Origin: Dethiobacter sp.
GTDB lineage: Bacteria > Bacillota > Dethiobacteria > Dethiobacterales > Dethiobacteraceae
Assembly (NCBI GenBank): GCA_018333635.1
Contig: JAGXTL010000007.1
Span: 1-51,586, forward strand
Length of the DNA stretch: 51,586 nt
Direction of reading: 5' to 3'
Shown: positions 1-8,575 of the stretch, one piece after another
How positions within the stretch are numbered: the first letter of the stretch is position 1
How the letters are laid out: every line of letters starts with the position of its first letter
Program-made: the position numbers and the translations under genes
The notes under the pieces: model-generated
Told to the model about the DNA's origin: nothing
What the model saw: only the letters and a program-made list of their open reading frames with translations
The model's database searches: none

Positions 1-99
1 CTCGAATACTTTGATTTGATGAACCCACCGTCACCATTTAGTGGGCCTCATCAGTTTTCATGTGAAAAATGTGAGGGTATAATGTCACCCAAAAAGTAA
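1..99 (+). CDS. C-terminal end of an unrecognised protein (partial)
   Basis: Frame 1 is open from the first base to a TAA at 97-99, giving 32 residues. A strong rho-independent terminator follows directly after the stop, which is why I accept it as the end of a real gene. The tail contains a Cys-x-x-Cys pair (residues 21 and 24 of the fragment) and a Pro-rich stretch before it. This could be half of a metal-binding knuckle, but too little is present to name a family. The gene begins outside the window. Confidence 0.45.
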   Translation, partial: LEYFDLMNPPSPFSGPHQFSCEKCEGIMSPKK

Positions 100-125
100 G
101 CACGCCCGCAGGCGTGCCTTTTTTA
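100..125. terminator. Rho-independent terminator, probably bidirectional
   Basis: A perfect 7-bp stem (GCACGCC / GGCGTGC) with a CGCA loop is followed by a T-rich run on the plus strand. On the minus strand it is followed by a run that reads TTACTTTTT. It sits between the end of the first gene and the convergent YggT gene, so it can serve both. Confidence 0.85.
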
Positions 126-129
126 TTGG

Positions 130-402
130 TTAAATTCTTGATAGGGCGCTTACCACTGTTTGATGGATGATACTCAAAACCAGCATGGCAATCAGTGGCG
201 ACAAGTCAATCGGTAAGGCGCTGCGCGGCATCAGGCGGCGAAAAGGCGCCAAAAGGGGTTCGGTTCCCTCGTAGAGTATTTTTAGCAATGGATTATTCGG
301 ATTATGTGGAATCCATGAGAGCAGAATCCTGGCAAACAAAGCGTAACGTAAAATGGTAAAAAAGTAATGTGCAATCAACGCAGGCTGGTTCAGGCTAACC
401 AA
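130..402 (-). CDS. YggT family membrane protein
   Basis: This is a 90-residue protein with two hydrophobic helices (about residues 8-30 and 65-86) separated by a short basic loop with a PxxPFRRLxP-like motif, which is the usual single-repeat YggT form. YggT proteins are small integral membrane proteins often found near cell-division and RNA-turnover genes; their molecular role is not settled. The start is uncertain. An AAGGAG sits directly against the TTG at 402, leaving no spacer, so a CTG about nine bases downstream would be better placed. The gene converges on the terminator at 100-125. Confidence 0.85.
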   Translation of the reverse strand: MVSLNQPALIAHYFFTILRYALFARILLSWIPHNPNNPLLKILYEGTEPLLAPFRRLMPRSALPIDLSPLIAMLVLSIIHQTVVSALSRI

Positions 403-522
403 CTCCTTATTTTATCTCAATGCTCTACAATTTTCACAATTTATTGTAACACAGGAGAAGCTGTTTTGATAGGTAAATCTTTACCGTGCCAGGGCAAATA
501 GGGATTAATAACCAGGCAGGAA

Positions 523-551
523 TTAACACAATCTTTTGCGAACAATATAAT
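523..551 (+). promoter_or_regulatory. Sigma-A type promoter for the LysR/desulfurase operon
   Basis: TTAACA (523-528) and a perfect TATAAT (546-551) are separated by 17 bases and lie about 25 bases before the LysR start. This is a near-consensus housekeeping promoter. Confidence 0.7.
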
Positions 552-576
552 GGAAAGATAAAGCTGAAAGGTGGGT

Positions 577-1494
577 ATGACAGTGGAGTTTTATCAACTA
601 GAAGCGTTTGTGATGGTAGCAGGCAATCGTTCCTTTTCCCGCGCCGCAGAAATTCTCTTTCTAAGCCAGCCCACAGTCAGCGCCCACGTAAAAAATCTGG
701 AGACAGAATTGGGCATGCCGCTGTTTGACCGGGGTAAAAGTGAATTGTTGCTTACTCAAGCCGGGGATTCTCTTTACCGCTATGCGCGTAATATGCTGGA
801 CATGCGGACTGTGGCAATAGCAGAGTTGCAAGGGAATGGTGAATTAGGGGAGGAAAAGCTAATGGTAGCTGCCAGTTCCGTTCCCTGCCAATACCTGTTG
901 CCCCGCGCTATCGCAGCATTTGAAGCACAATATCCATCTGTTTCTGTCAGCCTGCGTCAGGAAAATTCACGTCAAACATGTGAAGATATTTTTCGTTATC
1001 ACTATCCCTTGGGGGTAGTAGGGGAAAAGTGTCAACAGCCACATCTCGTTTTCGAGCCAATTCTCGAGGACGAACTGGTTGTAGCAATTCCCAGGCGGGA
1101 GGAATACAAAGACCTTTTGCGATACGATTCGCTGACCGGGAATGATTTGCTCGGGAGAAAGATACTGTTGAGGGAACCAGGTTCCGGGACCCGCTCTCTG
1201 TTTGAGCGGGAATTACAAAACGCCGGCAATTCACTTGAGCAGTTCAAGGTATCCATCTTTGATAATCAGGAAACCATTAAGCAGGCTGTCAGGCAGGGAG
1301 TAGGCCTGACTGTCATCTCCCGCTTCGTAGTGGAAGAGTATGCCGAGTTTGGCTTGTTAGATATTCGTTCCTTTGCCGGTCAAAGGCTAATGCGGGAATT
1401 TTGGCTGGTCTATCATCAAAAACGTGTATTTTCGCCGGCTGTCAGCGCACTCTACGCTAATCTCAAAGCATTTTTTCGTCAGGAGGCTCCATGA
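577..1494 (+). CDS. LysR family transcriptional regulator, selenium-metabolism type
   Basis: This 305-residue regulator has an N-terminal winged helix-turn-helix (about residues 2-60, including the FSRAAEILFLSQPTVSAH recognition region) and a periplasmic-binding-protein-like effector domain of the CysL/CbbR kind (about 88-290). The start ATG at 577 is chosen because AAAGGTGG lies just before it; GTG at 571 or 583 are possible. The gene overlaps the following cysteine desulfurase by four bases, so the two are very likely co-translated. In Clostridia this gene pair is often associated with selenium or sulfur handling, so the regulator may sense a sulfur or selenium metabolite. That ligand is inference. 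Confidence 0.85.
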   Translation: MTVEFYQLEAFVMVAGNRSFSRAAEILFLSQPTVSAHVKNLETELGMPLFDRGKSELLLTQAGDSLYRYARNMLDMRTVAIAELQGNGELGEEKLMVAASSVPCQYLLPRAIAAFEAQYPSVSVSLRQENSRQTCEDIFRYHYPLGVVGEKCQQPHLVFEPILEDELVVAIPRREEYKDLLRYDSLTGNDLLGRKILLREPGSGTRSLFERELQNAGNSLEQFKVSIFDNQETIKQAVRQGVGLTVISRFVVEEYAEFGLLDIRSFAGQRLMREFWLVYHQKRVFSPAVSALYANLKAFFRQEAP

Positions 1495-2648
1495 TGAAGG
1501 AAATTTATGCCGACCATGCCGCTACCACATTTCCCAGGCCGCCGGAAGTCGTGGAAAATATGGTCCACTATCTGCGTGATATTGGCTGTAGCCCGGGACG
1601 CGGAGTTTATCATAGATCGCTTGATGCTGCCAGAATGGTTTATGAGGCAAGGGGCTTACTGGCTCGCTTTTTAGCAGTTCCAGAACCAGAACAGATTATT
1701 TTCACACCAAACGTGACCACATCGCTAAACCTGCTCTTCAAGGGCTTGTTGGCAGAAGGAGATCACGTCCTGATCTCTTCCATGGAACATAATGCCGTTG
1801 TCCGGCCGCTCTCCCGTTTAGCAAGAGAAAGCAATGTTTTGGTTGAACAGCTTGCGTGTGACCCGGACGGAGCATTGGATCTGCTTAAGCTTCGGCGGGC
1901 TTTACGGCCGAAAACGCGGCTTGTTGTGCTCACTCATGCCTCAAACGTAACAGGGACAATCCTTCCTGTTTATGAGGCGGGAGAAATGTTGGCGGGAACA
2001 GATACCTTTTTCTGTGTAGATGCGGCACAGACTGCCGGCACAGAAGAAGTGAACTTTGCTGATTTGCAGTGTGACTTTTTGGCGTTCACCGGGCACAAAG
2101 GCCTCTTGGGACCGCCGGGAATCGGTGGATTTTGCATCAGCCAACGGGCGGCAGCCGTTACAAGACCATTAGTGGAAGGAGGAACCGGAAGCCGCTCCGA
2201 AGATGAGTATCAACCAGATTTTTTGCCCGATAAATTCGAAAGCGGCACACAAAATATGCCGGGTATTGCCGGTTTGGCAGCCGGTGTGCGCATGATCTCC
2301 GATATTGGTCTAGCGGCAATTCGCAAGGAAAGAGCTTCGCTTATGGAAAAATTGCTACTCGGCTTAGCTGAAATCAGCGGTGTAACGATTTACGGGACAA
2401 AAGAAGCAGCTAAATCTGTTCACACCGTCTCAGTCAACATGGCAGGAGTAGATTGTGGCGACTTAAGCTTTATGCTGGACCAGGCTTATGGCATTCAAAC
2501 AAGAGCCGGACTGCACTGTGCACCGCTGGCTCATAAAACAATTGGCACTTTCCCGCAGGGAACAGTACGGTTTTCCTTGGGCTATCAAAACACGGCAGAC
2601 GACGTGGCAGCCATTTTGGCCGCTATGCGCGAAATATCAGCTTTTTAG
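1491..2648 (+). CDS. Cysteine desulfurase family protein (class V aminotransferase fold)
   Basis: This is a 385-residue PLP enzyme of the NifS/CsdA-like superfamily (the EF2568-type subgroup). It is expected to remove sulfur or selenium from cysteine or selenocysteine as an enzyme-bound persulfide or selenide. Visible motifs are the N-terminal YADHAATTFPRP segment, SSMEHNA, the CVDAAQTAG block that stacks on PLP, the Schiff-base lysine in FTGHKGLLGP, and the acceptor cysteine in AGLHCAPLAH near the C terminus. AGGAGG precedes the ATG at 1491 by four bases. Its start overlaps the end of the LysR gene (ATGA). Its last four bases overlap the convergent gene at 2645-3193. Confidence 0.9.
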   Translation: MMKEIYADHAATTFPRPPEVVENMVHYLRDIGCSPGRGVYHRSLDAARMVYEARGLLARFLAVPEPEQIIFTPNVTTSLNLLFKGLLAEGDHVLISSMEHNAVVRPLSRLARESNVLVEQLACDPDGALDLLKLRRALRPKTRLVVLTHASNVTGTILPVYEAGEMLAGTDTFFCVDAAQTAGTEEVNFADLQCDFLAFTGHKGLLGPPGIGGFCISQRAAAVTRPLVEGGTGSRSEDEYQPDFLPDKFESGTQNMPGIAGLAAGVRMISDIGLAAIRKERASLMEKLLLGLAEISGVTIYGTKEAAKSVHTVSVNMAGVDCGDLSFMLDQAYGIQTRAGLHCAPLAHKTIGTFPQGTVRFSLGYQNTADDVAAILAAMREISAF

Positions 2649-3193
2649 AGGGCCAGTAGAAATGCCTCCAACACGGTTAACGGTTCGTCAATTGCTCCTA
2701 CCGCCAGCCAGTAAACGAAGAGGCCGTCAAGCCAGTAGTAATGATCCATGCCCATGCCGGTAACATGATAGATTTGCCGACCCTCCAGCGGGAAGACGGA
2801 CTCTTCTTTAAAAACTGTGCTGGCCGGCATGGTTTCCACCATCCGTTCCATCAGCATATTGGCTTCATCTACCGTTGGTGAGAGCGAGACCCAGACTGTT
2901 ACCTCTGCTGCCCCGGAATACTGTGCAATCAGACCGTCCAACAACGGAAAGGGATTTCGATGCAGTTTTAAGATTTCCCGCATGGCCGCTTCCCCGCTTT
3001 CGGACGAAACGAGCTGCAAGTCTGCGAATTGTTCAGGCAGGGCAGGCAACTTAGGGGCTTCCGCGGGAGTATCGCCGACTGCAGGCGGCGCAGGAGCCGC
3101 AGGGGTCGCCTCCGGCAAGAGCGAGGGGGCAAGCAAGAGAGCTAGGACGGCCAAAAATAACGCTAAAATGATCAGTATAAGCTTTTTAAGCAT
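2645..3193 (-). CDS. Membrane-anchored hypothetical protein with Pro/Ala linker
   Basis: This 182-residue protein begins with a strongly hydrophobic segment (about residues 4-26) that should act as an uncleaved membrane anchor or signal. It is followed by an Ala/Pro-rich linker (about 28-55) and a soluble, probably extracellular, domain of mixed alpha/beta character (about 56-182). I do not recognise the domain. GGAGG lies six bases before the ATG. The stop overlaps the stop of the convergent cysteine desulfurase by four bases (TTAG), so no terminator separates the two. Confidence 0.75.
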   Translation of the reverse strand: MLKKLILIILALFLAVLALLLAPSLLPEATPAAPAPPAVGDTPAEAPKLPALPEQFADLQLVSSESGEAAMREILKLHRNPFPLLDGLIAQYSGAAEVTVWVSLSPTVDEANMLMERMVETMPASTVFKEESVFPLEGRQIYHVTGMGMDHYYWLDGLFVYWLAVGAIDEPLTVLEAFLLAL

Positions 3194-3345
3194 TTCAAAC
3201 CTCCAACTCTGATTAAATTCTTTTGTATTTGTTACTTCTTAAACAAATGAATATCTTAAACTGTATTCTGACGCATTTAATAAATTCCTGCCGGAAATTA
3301 TGATATAATAACAAAAAAGATTCCAATTAGAACAGGGGGGTTGTC

Positions 3346-4635
3346 ATGAAAATGGATGAATTGGCAAGCCAAGTTAAGGAGGCTTCGCTTCTCTTGGCTG
3401 CCGCCGGCACAGAGCAGAAAGACAAAGCGCTTCAGCTTATTGCCGCATCTCTATTAAGCCGAAAAGAAGAAATTATCAGTGCAAACCGTGCGGATCTGGA
3501 ACGGAGCAGAAAAGAGAATCTGCCGGCGCCTTTATTAAAACGCTTGATATTTGATGAAACAAAAATTGTTGATGTGACGGAAGGGATCGCCAGCCTTCTT
3601 GCCCTGGAAGATCCTGTGGGCAAAACATTGCTGTCAACTGAGTTAGACGATGGTCTGGAGTTGTACAAAGTAACTTGCCCGATTGGGGTAATAGGCGTTA
3701 TTTTCGAATCAAGACCTGACGCCCTTGTGCAAATCGCTACTCTCTGCCTCAAAAGTGGCAATGCTGTGCTCCTGAAAGGCGGGGCGGAAGCCAAGGAGAC
3801 TAACGCCATCTTGGCTGAAATTATTATCAAAGCTACGACGGAGGCCGGCCTGCCCGCAAAATGGGCTGCTCTCCTGGCTACTCGCGCGGATGTCAACGAG
3901 ATGCTTAAAATGGACAAGCAGATTGATTTAATAATTCCCAGGGGTTCCAATGAATTCGTCCGTTATATTATGGATAATTCAAATATTCCGGTAATGGGTC
4001 ACGCGGATGGAATTTGTCACTGTTATGTTGACAAAGAGGCTGACCTTGCCATGGCGGCTAAGATTGTGGTAGATGCAAAAACGCAATATGTGGCCGTTTG
4101 CAACGCCACCGAGACTCTTTTGGTTCATGAAAAGATTGCAGCTGAATTTTTACCTGTAATTAAAGAAGCGCTGGTCAAGAAAAATGTTGAGTTGGTAGGT
4201 TGCTCCAGAACAAACACATTGATTGCTGTTAACCTTGCCACAGAAGAAGACTGGAAAAGCGAATATCTTGATTATAAGTTGGCAATCAAAGTTGTTTCCA
4301 CTCTTGAGCAGGCCATTAACCATATTAATACGTACGGTTCCGGACATACCGATAGCATTATCACCGGAAACGAAGTAAGAGCCCGTCGTTTTATGGATTT
4401 TGTAGATGCGGGCAACGTCTTTTGGAACTGTTCTACCCGCTTTAGTGACGGTTTCCGCTATGGTTTTGGGGCAGAGGTCGGGGTTAGTACAGGCAAGCTC
4501 CACGCCCGCGGACCTGTAGGTTTAGAGGGGTTATTGATTTATAAGTATAAGCTATTGGGAAATGGTCACGTGGTTGAAGATTATGCCAACCGCTCCAAAA
4601 CATTTAAACATAGAAATTTGTACAAAAAATATTAA
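3346..4635 (+). CDS. proA: Glutamate-5-semialdehyde dehydrogenase (gamma-glutamyl phosphate reductase)
   Basis: This 429-residue protein has full family length. It reduces gamma-glutamyl phosphate with NADPH to glutamate semialdehyde, the second step of proline synthesis. The aldehyde-dehydrogenase-like NAD(P)-binding fold is clear: PIGVIGVIFESRPDA, LKGGAEAKETN, and the catalytic cysteine at residue 252 in QYVAVCNATET. A TATAAT at 3304-3309 lies just upstream, without a clear -35. GGGGGG precedes the ATG. proB (glutamate 5-kinase), the usual partner, is not in the window on either side, so the pathway must be completed elsewhere or proA was separated from it. Confidence 0.95.
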   Translation: MKMDELASQVKEASLLLAAAGTEQKDKALQLIAASLLSRKEEIISANRADLERSRKENLPAPLLKRLIFDETKIVDVTEGIASLLALEDPVGKTLLSTELDDGLELYKVTCPIGVIGVIFESRPDALVQIATLCLKSGNAVLLKGGAEAKETNAILAEIIIKATTEAGLPAKWAALLATRADVNEMLKMDKQIDLIIPRGSNEFVRYIMDNSNIPVMGHADGICHCYVDKEADLAMAAKIVVDAKTQYVAVCNATETLLVHEKIAAEFLPVIKEALVKKNVELVGCSRTNTLIAVNLATEEDWKSEYLDYKLAIKVVSTLEQAINHINTYGSGHTDSIITGNEVRARRFMDFVDAGNVFWNCSTRFSDGFRYGFGAEVGVSTGKLHARGPVGLEGLLIYKYKLLGNGHVVEDYANRSKTFKHRNLYKKY

Positions 4636-4653
4636 AACGAGCGAGGCTGGTCA

Positions 4654-6018
4654 ATGACTAAGAAGAAATACAACCTGTCAGTTTTTGGCTGTCAGATGAA
4701 TGAACGTGATGCCGAGACGCTGCGGGGTTTCCTTGAGGAGCTGGGTTATGAAGAGTCGGCTAAAACAGAAAATGCTGATTTGGTAATCATCAATACTTGC
4801 GCAGTGCGGCAGAAAGCAGAAGATAAAGTATTTGGTCTAATTGGGCGGCTAGGCAAGTTGAAAAAGGACAGGCCTGAGATGATGATCGCCATTTGCGGCT
4901 GTATGGTACAGCAGGAAGGCGTTGCGCGGAAACTAATTAGAAAACACCCCTTTGTCGATTTAGTTTTTGGCACGCATAATATTGCGGCGTTTCCAGTATT
5001 GTTGCAGCGAGCGGCAGAAAGCAGTGAGCCTTTGCTTGATTTATGGGCTGAAGCAGGCGACGTTGTTGAAGGGCTGCCGGTGAGCCGTAAGGATGGAGTT
5101 CGCGCTTGGGTTAACATTACCTACGGCTGCAATAATTATTGTGCCTATTGTATTGTGCCGTATGTGCGCGGGCGAGAGAGAAGTCGTCATCCGGCTGAAA
5201 TTATGGATGAAATTAATGATCTGGCCAGACAAGGCTATCAAGAAGTAACGCTATTGGGACAGAATGTAAATTCATACGGCAAGGACTTAGGTGAACAGTT
5301 TGACTTTTCGGATTTACTGCAACAGGTTGATCGGGAGGGCGGGATAAATCGCATTCGCTTTATGACTTCCCACCCCAGAGATTGGCATGAAAAATTGGCC
5401 CGTGTGATTGCGGAAGGAACAAATATCTGTGAGCACGTTCATTTGCCGCTTCAGTCCGGCAGCAATCGTATCTTAGCTTTAATGAACAGAGGCTATACCC
5501 GGGAGCATTACTTGGCACAAGTGGAAATTTTGAGGCGCCATCTGCCTGATTGTGCTATCAGCACTGATTTGATTGTGGGCTTCCCCGGAGAAACAGAAGA
5601 AGATTTCTTGGCTACTTTGGAAATTGTGGAACAGGTAAGTTATGACGCAGCCTTTACCTTCCTTTACTCGCAGCGTTCCGGTACTCCGGCAGCAAAAATG
5701 CCGGCACAGATTGGCAGTGAAGTGAAGAGAGAGCGTTTCAAGCGGCTTTTAGAAATTCAAAACAGACATAGTCTGCACCATAATTTGCAATTGGTTGGCA
5801 AAACAGTTGAAGTATTGGTGGAGGGAAAAAGTAAAACTAACCCAGCTGTGCTAAGCGGACGAACCAGGGGAGGCAAAACGGTGAATTTTGCGGGCGAGGA
5901 CGTGCGCGCCGGAGATTTGCTGCAGGTAGAAATCAGCGAAGCCAAGACGTGGAGCCTATTGGGGAGGATAAACGTTGAAAACCGAAACACCAATGATCAA
6001 GCAGTACAGGGAGATTAA
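4654..6018 (+). CDS. miaB: tRNA-2-methylthio-N6-dimethylallyladenosine synthase
   Basis: This is a 454-residue radical SAM methylthiotransferase that adds a methylthio group to i6A37 of tRNAs reading UNN codons. The N-terminal UPF0004 domain carries the three cluster cysteines at 13, 49 and 83. The radical SAM CxxxCxxC motif is at 159, 163 and 166 (YGCNNYCAYC). A TRAM RNA-binding domain occupies about residues 380-445. It acts on the product of MiaA, which is encoded four genes downstream in the same block. The 3' end overlaps mutS by 44 bases. Confidence 0.95.
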   Translation: MTKKKYNLSVFGCQMNERDAETLRGFLEELGYEESAKTENADLVIINTCAVRQKAEDKVFGLIGRLGKLKKDRPEMMIAICGCMVQQEGVARKLIRKHPFVDLVFGTHNIAAFPVLLQRAAESSEPLLDLWAEAGDVVEGLPVSRKDGVRAWVNITYGCNNYCAYCIVPYVRGRERSRHPAEIMDEINDLARQGYQEVTLLGQNVNSYGKDLGEQFDFSDLLQQVDREGGINRIRFMTSHPRDWHEKLARVIAEGTNICEHVHLPLQSGSNRILALMNRGYTREHYLAQVEILRRHLPDCAISTDLIVGFPGETEEDFLATLEIVEQVSYDAAFTFLYSQRSGTPAAKMPAQIGSEVKRERFKRLLEIQNRHSLHHNLQLVGKTVEVLVEGKSKTNPAVLSGRTRGGKTVNFAGEDVRAGDLLQVEISEAKTWSLLGRINVENRNTNDQAVQGD

Positions 6019-8575
6019 AGAGCAGCATCAGGACAAGCTCCTCCTTTTTCGCGTAGGAGATTTTTATGAGCTTTTTTTTGAGGACGCTAAAGTAGGGGCG
6101 CGAGAGTTAGAAATCGTGCTAACCTCCCGGGACAGTCATGTGCCACTGGCAGGCTTCCCATACCATGCCCTTAATACATATCTGGGTCGTCTGCTTGAGC
6201 GCGGTTATAAAGTGGCTATCTGTGAACAGATGGAAGACCCTAAATCAGCCAAAGGTATTGTAAAGCGAGAAATTGTTCAGATAGTTACGCCGGGAACAGT
6301 GATGGACGTCTCCTTGCTTGACGAAAAAAGCAATAATTATCTGGTTTCCGTTTATATCGGCAGAGGCGGCTGCGGTCTTGCAGCGGTGGATGTCTCTACC
6401 GGCGAATTTATCATGACGCAGCAGCGGGGCAATTTATCGGAAAAGTTTCTCTTAGACGAATTGTGGCGCTTGCAGCCGGCGGAAATTATCATAAATGAAG
6501 GAGCGCAGCATAAGCCGCTGCTAACAGAGGTCTTAAACAGGTTGGGCGGTGAGTTGATTGCCCAGCCTTGCAAAGATAAATGGTACACGCTGAAGCATTC
6601 TCAGGAAATAATGTTAAGCCAATTTGAGGCGAGCAGCTTAACAAGTCTGGGCTGTGCCGAATTGCCTTACGCTTTGCCGGCCGCCGGCGCCCTACTGGCG
6701 TATCTGCATGGCAACAGACAAAACGGTCTGCAACATTTACGCAAACCACTTGTTTATGATCCGGATGGCTGCATGCTGCTTGATGCCGCCACAAGGCGCA
6801 ACCTTGAACTGACAAGAACCATTCGTACTGAGCGGAAACATGGTTCATTGCTCTGGGTGTTGGACAGAACGAAGACGGCACTGGGAGGCAGACTGTTAAA
6901 ACGCTGGCTTGAGCAACCGCTGCTGGAACCGACGGCAATTGCAGCACGGCAGGATGCGGTGGAGGAGTTGATGACAGACTTTGCCTTGCTCGATGATGTC
7001 GGCATCCTATTAAAAGAAGTGTCCGATCTGGAACGTTTGTTGAGCCGTGTTCACTCTTGCGGCGCTAACGCACGGGATTTACTGGCATTGGGCAAGACAT
7101 TGGCTTTATTACCTGCAGTACAGGAATTGCTGCTGGGTGGCGGCAGAAGTATGCGGGCGCTTGCTGAGCGCATTCCGCTGCCCGCAGAGTTAAGCAATTT
7201 TTTGCTCTCTGCCTTAGAAGCTGAGCCGCCGCTTTCTCTGCGTGAAGGTGGTCTCTTACGGGACGGCTTTGACTTTGAGTTGGACCGGTTACGCCTTATC
7301 TGTAGAGGTGGGCGCGAAACAATTTTAGATGTTGAGCAGCGGGAACGTGAACGAAGCGGGATTAAATCCTTAAAGGTTGGCTACAACAAAATATTTGGTT
7401 ATTACATTGAAATTACGCGAGCCAACGCCAGCTTAACCCCGGCCGATTACATCCGTAAACAGACCTTGTCGAATGCGGAACGCTTTATTACCCCGGAGTT
7501 AAAAGAGCTTGAAGCGTCGGTGCTGGGCGCGGAAGAAAAGATTTGCGCGCTGGAGTATGAGTTGTTTTTGGCAGTGCGTGAGCGGGTGGCCAGCCATACG
7601 GTTGAGATTCAATCTGCTGCGGCGGTATTGGCGGAACTGGATGTTTTTCATTCCCTAGCACTGATCGCACGTGAATACCGCTATGTGCGGCCGGTTGTAG
7701 ATGAGAGCGGATTGCTGGAAATCTTGGACGGACGGCATCCAGTATTGGAGCGTGTGGCGCAAACAGGGATGTTTGTACCAAATGACACTATTTTGCATCC
7801 GGAGACGCAGCGAATTTTACTTATTACCGGGCCAAACATGGCAGGCAAATCAACATATATGCGGCAAACGGCTTTAATTGTGCTCTTGGCCCAAATAGGC
7901 AGCTTTGTACCGGCCAGAAAAGCCAGGATTGGCATTGTGGACAGAATATTTACCCGCATTGGTGCTGCCGACGACTTGGCGGGCGGCCAAAGTACTTTTA
8001 TGGTAGAAATGAGTGAAGTAGCTGATATTTTGGCGCGGGGCACAAGCCGGAGCCTGGTTTTGCTGGACGAGGTGGGGCGCGGCACAAGTACATTTGACGG
8101 TATCAGTATCGCCCGTGCTGTGCTTGAGTATCTTTACCGCAAAACGGGAGCCAGAACTCTTTTTGCCACCCATTATCATGAACTGACTGATCTGGTGGAA
8201 ACGTTTCCTGCTGTGACAAACCTGGCCACAGCGGTAAAAGAAAAAGGAGAGGAGATTATTTTTTTACATAAAGTTATTGCGGGCAGTGTTGACCATAGTT
8301 ATGGGATTCAAGTGGCACGGTTGGCCGGATTGCCAAAATACGTTGTTGAGCGCGCTCGTGAGATTTTATTGGCACTGGAGTCGACGGCTATAGGAGTGAG
8401 GGAGGCGGCGCCGGCAAAAGAGGGAGAACAACTTCGGCTTTTTTGCGACCCGGAACTCTCTAATGCTATCGCTGCGGTAGAGTGCGTCGATTTAATGACC
8501 ACTACGCCGCTGGAAGCGATGCAGTTATTATACAGCCTGCAGCAAGCCCTGAAAAAGGAGAGTATCCATGGGTAA
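5975..8575 (+). CDS. mutS: DNA mismatch repair protein MutS
   Basis: This 866-residue mismatch sensor ATPase starts at a TTG (5975) placed seven bases after GGGGAGG. The start lies inside the end of miaB and keeps the usual TPM-QQY-like opening. The mismatch-binding GDFYELFF motif (Phe wedge) is near residue 30. The connector, lever and clamp domains follow, and the ATPase domain carries the Walker A GPNMAGKST at about 619-627 and the LLDEVGRGTSTFDG Walker B/signature region. It pairs with MutL, whose gene overlaps it by eight bases. Confidence 0.97.
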   Translation: MKTETPMIKQYREIKEQHQDKLLLFRVGDFYELFFEDAKVGARELEIVLTSRDSHVPLAGFPYHALNTYLGRLLERGYKVAICEQMEDPKSAKGIVKREIVQIVTPGTVMDVSLLDEKSNNYLVSVYIGRGGCGLAAVDVSTGEFIMTQQRGNLSEKFLLDELWRLQPAEIIINEGAQHKPLLTEVLNRLGGELIAQPCKDKWYTLKHSQEIMLSQFEASSLTSLGCAELPYALPAAGALLAYLHGNRQNGLQHLRKPLVYDPDGCMLLDAATRRNLELTRTIRTERKHGSLLWVLDRTKTALGGRLLKRWLEQPLLEPTAIAARQDAVEELMTDFALLDDVGILLKEVSDLERLLSRVHSCGANARDLLALGKTLALLPAVQELLLGGGRSMRALAERIPLPAELSNFLLSALEAEPPLSLREGGLLRDGFDFELDRLRLICRGGRETILDVEQRERERSGIKSLKVGYNKIFGYYIEITRANASLTPADYIRKQTLSNAERFITPELKELEASVLGAEEKICALEYELFLAVRERVASHTVEIQSAAAVLAELDVFHSLALIAREYRYVRPVVDESGLLEILDGRHPVLERVAQTGMFVPNDTILHPETQRILLITGPNMAGKSTYMRQTALIVLLAQIGSFVPARKARIGIVDRIFTRIGAADDLAGGQSTFMVEMSEVADILARGTSRSLVLLDEVGRGTSTFDGISIARAVLEYLYRKTGARTLFATHYHELTDLVETFPAVTNLATAVKEKGEEIIFLHKVIAGSVDHSYGIQVARLAGLPKYVVERAREILLALESTAIGVREAAPAKEGEQLRLFCDPELSNAIAAVECVDLMTTTPLEAMQLLYSLQQALKKESIHG

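Noticed and set aside
947-1256. Minus-strand open frames inside the LysR gene
   Set aside because: They lie wholly within a clear LysR coding region, have no start signals and no recognisable domains.
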